Shown here one piece after another: positions 16,501 through 24,805 of a stretch of 64,000 nucleotides of DNA (its first letter is position 1; every line of letters begins with the position of its first letter). The notes under the pieces are model-generated. The model ran no database searches. It worked only from the letters and a program-made list of their open reading frames with translations, and was not told where the DNA came from. This DNA comes from Limnoglobus roseus (lineage in GTDB: Bacteria; Planctomycetota; Planctomycetia; Gemmatales; Gemmataceae): the NCBI RefSeq assembly GCF_008254045.1, contig NZ_CP042425.1:8322163-8386162 (forward strand). Reading direction: 5' to 3'. Both the position numbers and the translations under genes were made by a program.

Positions 16501-18330
16501 GGCAAGAAGGTGTTCACCTTCGTCGTGGCCAACCGCCCGGCGTCCAAATGGCTGCGGCCGGGCGGGTTCGACGACATGCCCGAACTGGTCGTCGAGGACG
16601 CCGCCCCGGACGCGAAGGCCGTCGCCCTGCGGTCCCGCGGCATGGACAACACCGGCACAAAGTTCACTATCGTCGCGTTCGCCGACTGGCAGAACCCCGC
16701 CGTCATCACCACCGCCGCGATGGGCAACGACGCCCACCTGCGGTTCGTCGGCGACGGCACGCGGGTGGGCGTGTCCGACGAAGGACGGCTGACGCTGTAC
16801 GACGCGATGACCGGCAAGTCGATCGCGAGCGTGACGCCGAAGGCCGTCGGCGGGAATATGACGCCCGTCTCCGGCCCCGGCGGCGAGACGGTCGTCTTCG
16901 GGTTCAGCACTGGGGCGACGCTCTACCGCACCGGCATCGGCGGCATGACGGCGACCGAACCGCCCGTCGCGATGGCCGGGCCGAAGCGGTTGCCGGTGCC
17001 CGACGCGGCGGCACTAGCGGCGGCCGAGAAGACGGTGAAGGACACCTACGCCGCCGAGTACGCCAAAAAACTCCCCGCCGACCGCAAGAAATTCGGCGAG
17101 CGGCTCTACACCGACGCGAAGGAGACGGCCAAGGACGCCGCGGCCCAGTTCTTCATGCTGAAGGACGCCGCCGCTATCGGCACGGAGGTTTTTGACACCG
17201 GCCTCGCGGTGCGGGCCGTCGATTCGCTCAACGAAATCTTCGAGGTGGACGGCTTCGCGATGAAGCTCGCCGCCTTGGAGAAGATTGCCGCCGGCACGAC
17301 CAACACCCAGACGCTGAAGGCAACTGCCGAGGCGGTCCAGGAACTCGTCGAAGAGGCGGCCGAGCGGGACGAGTACGAGAAGGCGGTGACGCTCGGCACG
17401 ATTGCGACAACGGCCTACAAGCGGGCCGGCGCGGGGGCGGCGCAGAAGGAGTTGGACACCCGGCTGACGCAGCTCCGCAAGCTGAAGGACGCCTTCGAGG
17501 GCGTGAAGGCCGCGGCCGAGAAGTTGAAGGCGACGCCCGAGGACAAGGACGCGAACAGTCAGGTCGGCCGCTTCCGGGCGTTCGCCCAGGGCCGGTGGGA
17601 GGACGCCTTCAAGATGCTCGCGGTCGGGGCCGACGCCGACCTGAAGAAACTCGCCGAGATGGAACTGCAAGCCGCGACCGACACCGACACGCCCGACTTG
17701 AAGCGCGGCGACCTGTGGAAAGAGTACGCGCAGAAGGTGCCGGACGCGGACCGGCCGGCGGTGATGAATCGGGCGAAATTCTGGTACGCGAAGGCGCTCA
17801 TCGCGGGGAAGGGCGGCCTGGAGCGGGCCGGGGCCGAGAAGGGCCTGCGGTTCATGGCCGGCCAAGTCGACTACTGGCCGGGCCTGATCGCCGAGCAGTT
17901 CGTGCCGCGCGGCCGGAAGATCAAAGGCGTCGTGGATTACGTCGTGGACTTCACTAACGACACGCCGGACCTCACGGCCCTGAACCTGCCCGGCCTGGAA
18001 GTGAAGTGGACGGGGGTCATCGTGCCGCCGGCCCCGGGCCGGTACAAAATCGTCGCCGAGACGGGGGACACCGTCCGCGTGACCCTCGGGGCCAAGCCCG
18101 ATCAGAAGAAAATCCTCGAGGCGCTTAACAAGGGCGTCTCGACGAAGGAGAGCCACTACCTCTTTGGCGAACGCCCCGTCCCGATCCTGATCGAGTACGA
18201 GTACGCCCGCCAAGGCCGCCGCGACCACGGGTTAAAGCTGAAGTGGGTCCGCCCCGGCGGCAAGGCCGAAGAACTGATCCCTGCCGAGGCGTTCTACCAC
18301 AACAAGGTCGACGACAAGCTCGTGAAGTAA
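13537..18330 (+). CDS. Giant membrane-spanning protein kinase with beta-propeller and PA14-like domains (TerY-P type)
   Basis: This is a 1,597-residue multidomain protein. The kinase domain (about 35-290) has the TerY-P kinase signatures: catalytic loop HGDIQHGNVLL near 155 (HxD with the downstream Asn), LVDYDGMFVPAL in place of DFG near 178, and GHASYQHPER. A Pro-rich segment (about 328-388) and one membrane helix (about 418-440, LAGVVILGSIVGATVMF) follow. Next come a Pro/Val linker, a WD40/quinoprotein-like beta-propeller region (about 500-1150), a helical coiled region (about 1150-1450) and a C-terminal PA14-like domain (about 1465-1597, with VKWTGVIVPPAPGRYKI and LKLKWVRPGG). The start ATG overlaps the PP2C stop. 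The topology suggests an outside sensor driving an inside kinase. Confidence 0.88.
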   Translation: MSWPISQDFNEAVQNPGTAFGDPDLKSGTVTTNAMGMPVPRSGNYADVYQVTSANGQKWAVKCFTRPTSTGLDARYAAVSEHLANANLPFNVGFKFLPQGIRIRGQWYPIVKMQWVDGFPINAFVRDNLNRSTILENMLSLWVRLCRRLRETGMAHGDIQHGNVLLVPAGGNSLGLKLVDYDGMFVPALANQPSGEAGHASYQHPERVAAGVYSADLDRFPHLVVATALRGLLVGGKALWDRYDNGDNLLFVERDFQNPGQSKLMRELWETGDPFTVGLVGHLALSCAKPLHQTPWLDQLMPGGQPPILTPSQERQAAAILGVPMGGTPAGAEPGLPPGSAPMPALPPQPQYPPGYGPPPGYGPPPGYAPAMPPQPPAMPPGVQVPAPAPQFNLNSEGDEESMDFDGGVRRRKRSNKSNLITATLAGVVILGSIVGATVMFAGKKKQPEVVEKNPDETPAPASTPVDPPAVNPPVEPPPVNPIPVNPPVQPPAVKPTPPVAADTGKVVWSVPAGDRPADRVQSATFTSDGTKVFAAPVGQGVVHVFDAKTGARVSTFRDHSPGSNVQAFAMPGGRIGSVASAEPVVTIWDAATAKPVSRAPRAEAVPPSGVLADQKGRYVVILKNQGAGSVMDLETGREVVPITAANPTTGQPGTAIAADGSAVLTIVQGNLFRTTALPGGKTVVEIPIKLEGASILASWSPARKLAAVFQRRGTAIPGIVHVINTESGEVIKTIPGANTLSASFSGDGTYLAVPQGTGITLWKTADWTPAATVKLQPASVHSLTLSADGQQAVVAGPGTTLQLVSFAVDPAPTGTSSDTGSGVASRLTELDSLSSVDFGVDVSRRRAVNRTGKIVFFSTDMTVYPADVAAKKVTNPYTPGGQVRQIWATAGGELVVEVRKDKKVELHVVDPQTGKLTGPGVVVVSPDEIPKHVNVSANGTLATVVKANGHLALFDLKAGKSFYTYFPDMPAVNAFPSSDGEQIIAGCGKKVFTFVVANRPASKWLRPGGFDDMPELVVEDAAPDAKAVALRSRGMDNTGTKFTIVAFADWQNPAVITTAAMGNDAHLRFVGDGTRVGVSDEGRLTLYDAMTGKSIASVTPKAVGGNMTPVSGPGGETVVFGFSTGATLYRTGIGGMTATEPPVAMAGPKRLPVPDAAALAAAEKTVKDTYAAEYAKKLPADRKKFGERLYTDAKETAKDAAAQFFMLKDAAAIGTEVFDTGLAVRAVDSLNEIFEVDGFAMKLAALEKIAAGTTNTQTLKATAEAVQELVEEAAERDEYEKAVTLGTIATTAYKRAGAGAAQKELDTRLTQLRKLKDAFEGVKAAAEKLKATPEDKDANSQVGRFRAFAQGRWEDAFKMLAVGADADLKKLAEMELQAATDTDTPDLKRGDLWKEYAQKVPDADRPAVMNRAKFWYAKALIAGKGGLERAGAEKGLRFMAGQVDYWPGLIAEQFVPRGRKIKGVVDYVVDFTNDTPDLTALNLPGLEVKWTGVIVPPAPGRYKIVAETGDTVRVTLGAKPDQKKILEALNKGVSTKESHYLFGERPVPILIEYEYARQGRRDHGLKLKWVRPGGKAEELIPAEAFYHNKVDDKLVK

Positions 18331-18380
18331 TCAACGCGAAAAGGCCCCGGGACGGTCATCCCGGGGCCTTTTCGCGTTGA
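18331..18380. terminator. Perfect 22-bp hairpin terminator between convergent genes
   Basis: The arms 18331-18352 and 18359-18380 are perfectly complementary over 22 bases around a six-base loop. The arms contain AAAAGGCCCCGGGA and TCCCGGGGCCTTTT, so each strand carries a U-rich run inside the stem. It begins directly after the kinase stop and serves the opposing EF-hand gene too, making it a likely bidirectional terminator. Confidence 0.8.
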
Positions 18381-18397
18381 GTGAGAATGACGGCCGG

Positions 18398-18757
18398 TCA
18401 CACGACTTTCTTCTTCTTCGCCTTCTTCCCCGCGGCGGGGACTTTTACCAGGCCCACGTCTTTGATCTTCTTGAACTCGTCCAGGGTCAGTTTCTTGTTG
18501 TTGTTCGTGTCGAGCTTGGCGAACGTCGCTGCCAGGCTGACGGGCGTTGCCTTTTCGGCCCCGGCCATGACATTCGGGAGGAAGTTGAACTCGTAGAGGC
18601 TCAACATGCCGTCGTTGTCGCCGTCCAACTGCTTGAGGATCTTTTCGGGATCGGTCTTCGAATCGTCGGCCTTCTTTTTCTTCTTCTTGTCGGCCCCGTC
18701 CGCCGTTGCAATGAGGAGGAGTGTCGAAAGGGTGAGCAGCGCAAGTCGCGAGAACAT
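18398..18757 (-). CDS. Small secreted EF-hand protein
   Basis: This is a 119-residue protein with a signal peptide (about 1-22, LALLTLSTLLLIATADG) and two EF-hand loops: D45-GDNDGMLSLY-E56, canonical, and D83-TNNNKKLTLD-E94, with Lys in place of the usual Gly at position 6. Lys-rich stretches flank both ends (KKKKKK and KKAKKKK). Calcium binding outside the cytoplasm is likely. Such small EF-hand proteins are abundant in planctomycetes; the partner is unknown. It is transcribed leftward and shares its terminator with the kinase. Confidence 0.85.
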   Translation of the reverse strand: MFSRLALLTLSTLLLIATADGADKKKKKKADDSKTDPEKILKQLDGDNDGMLSLYEFNFLPNVMAGAEKATPVSLAATFAKLDTNNNKKLTLDEFKKIKDVGLVKVPAAGKKAKKKKVV

Positions 18758-18809
18758 GGGAGTGGCTCCGAGAACGGGCGGTCGTTCAATCTAACACACT
18801 CCCGCCTCC

Positions 18810-20099
18810 TCAGTTCCGCCCGGCCGCCGAATTCTCGGGTAGGTCGCCGGCCGCCGCCCAGCCGAACGCCCCTTGGGCCGCCCGTAGTTTGGCGGACCAG
18901 CGGTGCCAGGCCATCACTTCCTGTACCACGTCCGCCCGGGCCTTGTACCACTCCAGTTCCAGCGGCAGGCGGTCGAACGCCTTGTCGTCTTTCTTCGCCT
19001 TCTCCACTTTCGTCTGCCAGCCCTCGGCCCGGCCTTTCGCCAGCGCCACCCGCCGCGCGGCCGATGCCATCTGCACCGCGGCGGCCCGCACCTCGGCCGC
19101 GGCCAACTTCTCGCGGTCGGCCGTCAGCGCGAACAACTGCTCGCGGCGCAACTCGACTTCCGATTCCGCCGCCGCCCGCAGTTCGGCCGTCACCCGTTCG
19201 GCCTGCCGTCGCATCACGCCCGGCACCGGCGGAATCCCGGCGAGGCCGTTGTAACTCTGCATCTGTTGCCGCACGGCCGGCAGCGTCTCCGCGCTCAGTC
19301 CGTGGTAGAGGCGGCGGAGCAACCGCAGATCGGCCCGCTGCTCCAACGCGACCTGTACGGCCGCTTCGGCATCCACAGGGGTGGCGGAAATCGTGAACGG
19401 CCCCGTCGGCCACAGCCGTTCGTCGCCCCTTACCGACAGGCCCAGGCGGGCTTGCAGTTCCGCGTTCAGCAACTTGATCGCGGCCTCGGCCGTTTCGACA
19501 TCGCCGAGTAACTTCGACCGCTGCCGCGTGAGGTCGTCCTCGTCCGGCACGGGCAGCCCGACGCCGCGGTACTTCGCGGCCTCCGAGCGGAGTTCGTCGA
19601 ACGACTTCAGCCCCATCGTCAGCAGTTCCGTCCGGCCCTCGGCGTCGGCGAGTTGGTAGAACCGCTCCAGCGCATCGGCCGCGTAACTGTTGCGGGCTTC
19701 GACGGCCGCCAAGAATCGCGCGTCCCGCAAGAGTTGGTCGCTCGCCCCGTTTGGGCACGGCTGTTTCTTGGACGTGACCGTCACCACCGGCATCGCGTTC
19801 TCGCGGTCCAGCACGTTCGCGACCGGCGAGTGCTGGGCTGCCAGCAGGACGCAGGAACCATCGGTCAACCCGCGAAAGCCTTTTGCGTCCGCGGCGAATA
19901 GCTTCGCGGGATCCGCCGTCTTCGCGTCCAAGCTCGGCAGGCTGGCCAACGGCGGTTCGATTCGCGTCGGCGTTACCACGGGCAAGTCGGTACTCGTCGG
20001 GGCGGCCGAGGGCATGGGAGCCGGCGTCGTGACGGAGACCGACGGGCCGTGACAGCCCGCGACGGTCGCGACGACAATGACGAACCAGCCACGCGGCAT
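18810..20099 (-). CDS. TolC-like outer-membrane efflux lipoprotein
   Basis: This is a 429-residue protein with a lipoprotein-type signal (VIVVATVAGC, Cys about residue 15) and a Pro/Ser/Thr linker, then long amphipathic helical hairpins rich in Ala, Glu and Arg, as in TolC-family channels. The two-repeat pattern (ELQARLGL, then the same kind of segment near LFALTADREKLAAAEVRAA) fits the family although identity looks low. I chose ATG 20099 because GGGAGG lies six bases upstream; ATG 20102 is equally in frame. It is divergent from an HlyD-like adaptor, suggesting a shared export system. No inner-membrane transporter gene is adjacent. Confidence 0.65.
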   Translation of the reverse strand: MPRGWFVIVVATVAGCHGPSVSVTTPAPMPSAAPTSTDLPVVTPTRIEPPLASLPSLDAKTADPAKLFAADAKGFRGLTDGSCVLLAAQHSPVANVLDRENAMPVVTVTSKKQPCPNGASDQLLRDARFLAAVEARNSYAADALERFYQLADAEGRTELLTMGLKSFDELRSEAAKYRGVGLPVPDEDDLTRQRSKLLGDVETAEAAIKLLNAELQARLGLSVRGDERLWPTGPFTISATPVDAEAAVQVALEQRADLRLLRRLYHGLSAETLPAVRQQMQSYNGLAGIPPVPGVMRRQAERVTAELRAAAESEVELRREQLFALTADREKLAAAEVRAAAVQMASAARRVALAKGRAEGWQTKVEKAKKDDKAFDRLPLELEWYKARADVVQEVMAWHRWSAKLRAAQGAFGWAAAGDLPENSAAGRN

Positions 20100-20288
20100 C
20101 ATCGCCCTCCCCCGGCAGAACAAGCCCTGGCAAAGACATCGGCGGAAAGCTGGGCGATCTTTGACGATTTTGCGAATCGAATGGGCGATCTCGAAGGTAT
20201 TGCTCCGTGAGGAACTTACCCAGATTCCCCCGTTCCTGTTGACGCCGGGCGAGAACCCTGACTAGCATTCACAGCACCCAGAGGACCC

Positions 20289-21527
20289 ATGATGACCGAA
20301 ACGACCGCCCGGAACGGTGAACTCGTCAGCCGCGTGCAACAACTTCGCCTGAACAACCAACTCGGGGCGGACCGCGGCGGCGGGGGCGGGGCAACGTGGC
20401 TGCCGTGGGTGCTGTGCTTAGTCTTGGCGCTCGCGTGGGCGGGCGTCGGGATTCGCTCGTACCGCAACGCCGAGGCGAACCCGCAAACGGCCGCCGCGAG
20501 CGGGCAACCGGCCGCCACGTCGGCGGGTAGCACGCCGCCCCCCGCGGCCGTCGTCCCCGGCACGATTCAACTCGAAGTGAAGGGCTATCTCGTCCCCGCC
20601 CAGCAGATCGCCGTCAGCCCGATCGAGGTAGCCGGGCGGCTGATCGTGCTGAACGTCGTCGAGGGCAAGTCGTTCAAACAGGGTGAGGTTCTGGCCCAAA
20701 TTGAGGCAGTCAATTATCAGGCCCAACTGACGGAATCGCAGTCCGCGCTGCTCTCGGCTCAGGGCCGTTTGGAAGCGTCGAAGCAAAAGCTGGCGGGTCT
20801 TTTGCCCGGATCGGTTCGGAAGGTGGAAATCACGCAAGTGGAGGAAGAACTCAAGGAAGCCGACGCCCAACTCAGTCGGATGATGGACGAAGTCGGCCGA
20901 CTCGAACGGCTCGGGGCCTCGGCGGCCGACAAGGAGAGCAAGCAAGCCCGCTTCGACATGCTCGCCAACGAGGCGAAGGTCCGCCGGCTGACGGCCACCC
21001 TGTCCATCTTGAAGGAAGGCCCCCGCGAGGAGCAGAAGGCCGCCGCCCGGGCCGACGTGCAGGCCGCCCTTGCCGAAGTCGAAGTCGCGAAGGCCCGGTT
21101 GGCCCAGGCGCAGTGGCGGTTGGACAACTGCACCATCCGCTCGCCGATCGACGGCACCGTGCTGACGAAGAAGGCCGAACTCGGCAACCTCGTGAACCCG
21201 CTCGCGTTCGCGGCGTCGTCCGGCAGCGTGTGCGACATCGCCAACCTCGCCGACCTGGAAGTGGACCTGGAAATCCCGGAGCGGGACATCTCCAAGCTGA
21301 AGGCCGGGCAGCGATGCCGCCTCAAGGCCGACGCCTACACCGACCGGACCTACGAGGGTCGGTTGGACCGCATCATGCCGATCGCCAACCGGGCGAAGAG
21401 CATCGTGAACGTGCGGGTGAAGGTCGCATTGCCGCCGGGCGAAATACCGGGGACGTTCCTCAAACCCGAGATGGGGGCCGTCGTCTCGTTCCTCGCGGAA
21501 GAGGGGAAGAAGCCCGAGGGCACGTGA
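20289..21527 (+). CDS. HlyD-family periplasmic adaptor (membrane fusion protein)
   Basis: This is a 412-residue membrane fusion protein. One N-terminal membrane helix (about 36-55, LPWVLCLVLALAWAGVGI) is preceded by a cytoplasmic tail. A split lipoyl/biotinyl-like domain (VSPIEVAGRLIVLNVVEG and IRSPIDGTVLTKKAELG) encloses a long coiled-coil hairpin (about 140-265), followed by a beta-barrel domain (LEVDLEIPERDISKLKAGQ). It would link an inner-membrane pump to an outer-membrane channel; the divergent TolC-like lipoprotein is a plausible partner. Export substrate is unknown. Confidence 0.9.
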   Translation: MMTETTARNGELVSRVQQLRLNNQLGADRGGGGGATWLPWVLCLVLALAWAGVGIRSYRNAEANPQTAAASGQPAATSAGSTPPPAAVVPGTIQLEVKGYLVPAQQIAVSPIEVAGRLIVLNVVEGKSFKQGEVLAQIEAVNYQAQLTESQSALLSAQGRLEASKQKLAGLLPGSVRKVEITQVEEELKEADAQLSRMMDEVGRLERLGASAADKESKQARFDMLANEAKVRRLTATLSILKEGPREEQKAAARADVQAALAEVEVAKARLAQAQWRLDNCTIRSPIDGTVLTKKAELGNLVNPLAFAASSGSVCDIANLADLEVDLEIPERDISKLKAGQRCRLKADAYTDRTYEGRLDRIMPIANRAKSIVNVRVKVALPPGEIPGTFLKPEMGAVVSFLAEEGKKPEGT

Positions 21528-21541
21528 TCCGGCAATAGCGC

Positions 21542-21586
21542 ACGCGAAGGGGGCGGGTCGATCGAATCGACCCGCCCCCTTCGCGT
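21542..21586. terminator. Perfect 21-bp hairpin terminator between convergent genes
   Basis: The arms 21542-21562 and 21566-21586 are perfectly complementary (core GAAGGGGGCGGGTCGAT) with a three-base loop. It lies between the stop of the HlyD-like gene and the stop of the opposing membrane-protein gene. Confidence 0.8.
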
Positions 21587-21598
21587 TTCTGCACGACT

Positions 21599-22306
21599 TT
21601 AGACGCGGGCCACGGTCACAACGGGCCGGCCGCCGAGGCCGAGGAAGCGGAACCTCGCCCCGCTACCCATGTAACCGCCGAAGGTGGCGAGCATCATCGA
21701 GAGCCACGCGCCGCCGAACGTGTACCATGCGACGCGACTGGCAGCGGCGGTGGCTTCCTGCTGGTTCTGGGGGTTCTCGACCGCTTCCTTCGCCTTCGCG
21801 GGAGCGTCCTTTGCCTTCTGCTTCCACTCATCGAGCTTGTCCTGCGGAATGCCGGCGCGGCGGGCCGCGTCTTCCCACTGGTCCGGGGTCGTGCCTTCGG
21901 CGGCCGCTTGAGCCGTCGCGGCCACGCCGATCATTGCTCCGTAGCCGATCCGCACGCCGGTCGTCAGCAGGAACATCATCATGGCCAGCGTCGTCGCCCA
22001 GACCAGGATGCCGTAGAGCGCCCCTTCGCACTCGTTTTCACCGACGGTAAACAGACTCGCGATATAGCCGCCGAAGAACATCGACAGGCAGGTCACGAAG
22101 ATCGCGAACACGATCGCGCCGATGCTCAGCGCCTTCGGCGTCACCTTGTCGTGGATCGACAGACCGACCGCCCCGGCTAGGAGCGTGAGGAGGAAGTAGA
22201 GCGCGAGCGACAGCACGGCTCCCGCGAGGATCGCGGACCACGTGATGTGGCTTTTGACGGCCACCATGTCTTCGAGTCGAACGGGTTGATCTGCCACCAC
22301 TGCCAT
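21599..22306 (-). CDS. Hypothetical membrane protein
   Basis: This is a 235-residue protein with about four membrane helices: roughly 22-50 (ITWSAILAGAVLSLALYFLL), 62-88, 97-125 and 193-215 (FGGAWLSMMLATFGGYMG). A soluble, charged, helical loop rich in Lys, Ala and Glu lies between the third and fourth. The glycine/alanine-rich helices and the W-S-A-I-L-A-G entry resemble small PhnA-like membrane proteins of unknown role. It stands alone between a terminator and the end of the BatA-like gene. No function is claimed. Confidence 0.7.
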   Translation of the reverse strand: MAVVADQPVRLEDMVAVKSHITWSAILAGAVLSLALYFLLTLLAGAVGLSIHDKVTPKALSIGAIVFAIFVTCLSMFFGGYIASLFTVGENECEGALYGILVWATTLAMMMFLLTTGVRIGYGAMIGVAATAQAAAEGTTPDQWEDAARRAGIPQDKLDEWKQKAKDAPAKAKEAVENPQNQQEATAAASRVAWYTFGGAWLSMMLATFGGYMGSGARFRFLGLGGRPVVTVARV

Positions 22307-22453
22307 GTTGCGAACCTTAGGAGAGAGTGATCCGCCGACAAGGTCGGCGGGGATTGTCAGGCTGAAGACTTGGCAAGTTGTGTGCCGCCAGCCAAGGGAG
22401 CCGGCTACTTGAGAGAAATGACGCGGGACGTGAACCGGCAGGTGAGAATGCCG

Positions 22454-24763
22454 TTAAATCTGCACGCGGCGGTTGTACACCCACCACTCGGCCATCAGCA
22501 CGAGCAACCCCAAAAGGACGGCGATCTTCCACAAGTCGCGCGGTTGCTTGCGCGGCTCGTCCGCGGCGATCGTTTCCACCCCGATGCGGATTTCGGTCGT
22601 CACGGCGATGTCGCTCTCGTCGTGCTCGGCCGTGGGAACGAGGTTGACGGCGAACCGCCGCCCCGCCGTCCGGTCGGTGCCGGGTTCCGCCCATGTCGCG
22701 GCATAGGGGCCGATCTGATCGGTGTTCGTGTAGATGAACTCCGGCCGCGGGGTGCCGCGGTCGAAGACCTTCGACTTCCCGTCCGGCGACGTGACCGTGA
22801 TCCGCCTCGTCACGCCGGTGGCGATCGGCTTTTCCTGCCCGGTCGTGATCGGGTCTTCGGTCGCCGCGTCGCGGACGTTGCCGAGGGTCGTCACCACGTT
22901 CCGCACGAACAGCACGAAGCTCGGCTGCAACGGCCAGAGCGTGTTCCAATCATTCGCGCTCGTCATCAGCGGGAACGCCATCACGAGGTCGGTGAAGGGG
23001 CCGCGCGGCAACCCGGCGATGAGCACCTGCCCGCCGGCCGCTTCGAGCAACCGCTGCGTGCCGTTGGGCAGGCTCGGCAGTTGGAACGACTCGTCGATGG
23101 CCATGTCGTACAAGCCGCGGAGGTTCCGCATGATCGGGTGCCGGTCGAGCGACCCCTGAACGCTCGGCCCCTTCACCGGCACCACACGCTGCGGGTCGTC
23201 GGCTGCCGTCGCCGGCTTGAACGGCGGCGGGGGGTGGCCGATGAACCAGGTGTTGGCGTTCGGCATCGCGTCTTCCGTCGCCGGGCCGCAACGGTCGAAG
23301 ATGACGAGGTCGAACTTCCCCTCGCGGGCCGGCTTTAGGTATTTCTCGGCGTCGGTGAGGGCTGCGGGCGTCTCCCAGGTGCGGTCGGCCAAGGCCTTGT
23401 GGGCGTCGCTCTCGAAGAACGCGCGGAGCAACTTGTTGTCGTCTGGCGTGACGATTAGCACCTTCGCCTTGCGAACCACTCCCAGAACGAACCACGATTC
23501 GTCGTCGAGCGGCAGCGAGTCGTTGGCCCCTTCGAGCCGGGCGTGCAGCGTCAGGTCGGCCCCCTCCGCAAGTTCCGGCAGGTAGAACTGCACCGCCTTG
23601 CCGGCTACGTTCTGGTCGCGCTTCGCCGCCGGGCGAAGGGTGCGGGAGTACGCCCGCAGGAGATTCCTGCCCGCGTCGAGGACTTCGAGCCGCACCACGA
23701 TCTTGTCGGCAGGCTTGCTCCGGTAGTTCTTCACGAACGCCGTCACCGTCGCCTTTGTAGCGTCGTCGGCGTCGCGGTCGGCAACCTTCGGCGTCGGGTC
23801 GGCGGGATCGTTCTCGTCATCATCGGGCAGTGGCTTCTGCCAGCCGCGGTCCACGGTCAGCCGCGAGAGTGCGAGGTTGTTCGAGCCTTCCGCCGGCGGG
23901 ACGTGGTACGTCAGGTTGAGGTTCGCCAGGGCGAATTCCGCCGGGAACGGGAAGCGGCCATCCGAGAAGACGTGAACGTCGGCCGGGACGCCCTCCGTCG
24001 GCACGTACTGCCGCTCCTTGCCGGGGACGACCGCACCCGGGATGGTCGCTTCGTTCTCGGTGGACTTCACCGGGTTCGCGAGGCTGGCCGCGAGGCTGAG
24101 GGCTTCCTCGATCCGCGTCGGCTTCTGCGTCGGCTCGATGCGCTCGACGGCCGTGCGAAGTTCGCCGCGGTTGTTCGTGTACGACTGTGCCGTCTCGGCC
24201 GTGGAGTTGAAGACGATCAACATACCGGTATCGTCGTCGGTGGCGGCGTCGATCTCGCGGAGGGCTTGCTGCTTCGCCCACGCCAACCGCGTCGGGGCCA
24301 CGTCGGTCGCCGACATGCTCGCCGAGTTGTCGATCATGAGGATGTAATGCCGCCCGCCGAAGATTGACCCGTGCAACCGCGGGCCGAGGACGGCGTAAAT
24401 GCACAGCAGGGCGGCGAGCAGTTGCAGCAGGAGTAGCACGTTCTGCCGCAACCACTGCATGAGGCGGTTGACGTGCAGGTCTTCGATGCTCTTCTTCCAG
24501 AGGTACGTGGACGACACCGCGACCGGCTTCCGCCGCAGTCGGAGGAAGTAGAGCAGCACGATGAGCGGCGGCACGCAGAACAGCACCATCGCGGCCGGCA
24601 GCGCGATCGCGACGCGGTGACTGACGCCGAGACGGCCTTCGAGCCACTCGTTGACGCTCGCCTCGTAGCCCATGAGGTCGGCGGCGAACACCACGACGCC
24701 GGGCAGGGCGACGAGCAAGAGCAACACGACGAGCAGCGGGAAGATGGTGCGCATGAGTTTCAT
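22454..24763 (-). CDS. BatA/vWA-domain membrane protein
   Basis: This is a roughly 770-residue protein. N-terminal membrane helices include the BatA-like signature PPLIVLLYFLRLRRKPVAVSSTYLWKKS. A vWA domain then begins with the MIDAS motif DNSASMSATD and a long extracytoplasmic region of beta structure follows. A last helix (IAVLLGLLVLMAEWWVYNRR) anchors the C-terminus. The layout matches Bacteroides-aerotolerance (Bat) type and similar planctomycete proteins that usually sit with MoxR ATPase and DUF58 genes; none of those is next to it here. I prefer ATG 24763; the in-frame TTG at 24772 lies inside a hairpin. Confidence 0.82.
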   Translation of the reverse strand: MKLMRTIFPLLVVLLLLVALPGVVVFAADLMGYEASVNEWLEGRLGVSHRVAIALPAAMVLFCVPPLIVLLYFLRLRRKPVAVSSTYLWKKSIEDLHVNRLMQWLRQNVLLLLQLLAALLCIYAVLGPRLHGSIFGGRHYILMIDNSASMSATDVAPTRLAWAKQQALREIDAATDDDTGMLIVFNSTAETAQSYTNNRGELRTAVERIEPTQKPTRIEEALSLAASLANPVKSTENEATIPGAVVPGKERQYVPTEGVPADVHVFSDGRFPFPAEFALANLNLTYHVPPAEGSNNLALSRLTVDRGWQKPLPDDDENDPADPTPKVADRDADDATKATVTAFVKNYRSKPADKIVVRLEVLDAGRNLLRAYSRTLRPAAKRDQNVAGKAVQFYLPELAEGADLTLHARLEGANDSLPLDDESWFVLGVVRKAKVLIVTPDDNKLLRAFFESDAHKALADRTWETPAALTDAEKYLKPAREGKFDLVIFDRCGPATEDAMPNANTWFIGHPPPPFKPATAADDPQRVVPVKGPSVQGSLDRHPIMRNLRGLYDMAIDESFQLPSLPNGTQRLLEAAGGQVLIAGLPRGPFTDLVMAFPLMTSANDWNTLWPLQPSFVLFVRNVVTTLGNVRDAATEDPITTGQEKPIATGVTRRITVTSPDGKSKVFDRGTPRPEFIYTNTDQIGPYAATWAEPGTDRTAGRRFAVNLVPTAEHDESDIAVTTEIRIGVETIAADEPRKQPRDLWKIAVLLGLLVLMAEWWVYNRRVQI

Positions 24764-24770
24764 TGGGGGC

Positions 24771-24800
24771 AAAGCCCCGGCACGGCCGTGCCGGGGCTTT
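24771..24800. terminator. 30-bp perfect palindrome (hairpin) between CE15 and BatA-like genes
   Basis: AAAGCCCCGGCACGG (24771-24785) is followed directly by its exact reverse complement (24786-24800). It lies between the esterase stop and the BatA-like start, both leftward, so it probably ends the esterase transcript. It differs at two of 30 positions from the element at 33061-33090. Confidence 0.7.
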
Positions 24801-24805
24801 CGGGG

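Noticed and set aside
20161..20200. A sigma-70 promoter starting TTGACG for the HlyD-like gene
   Set aside because: No -10 hexamer at acceptable spacing.
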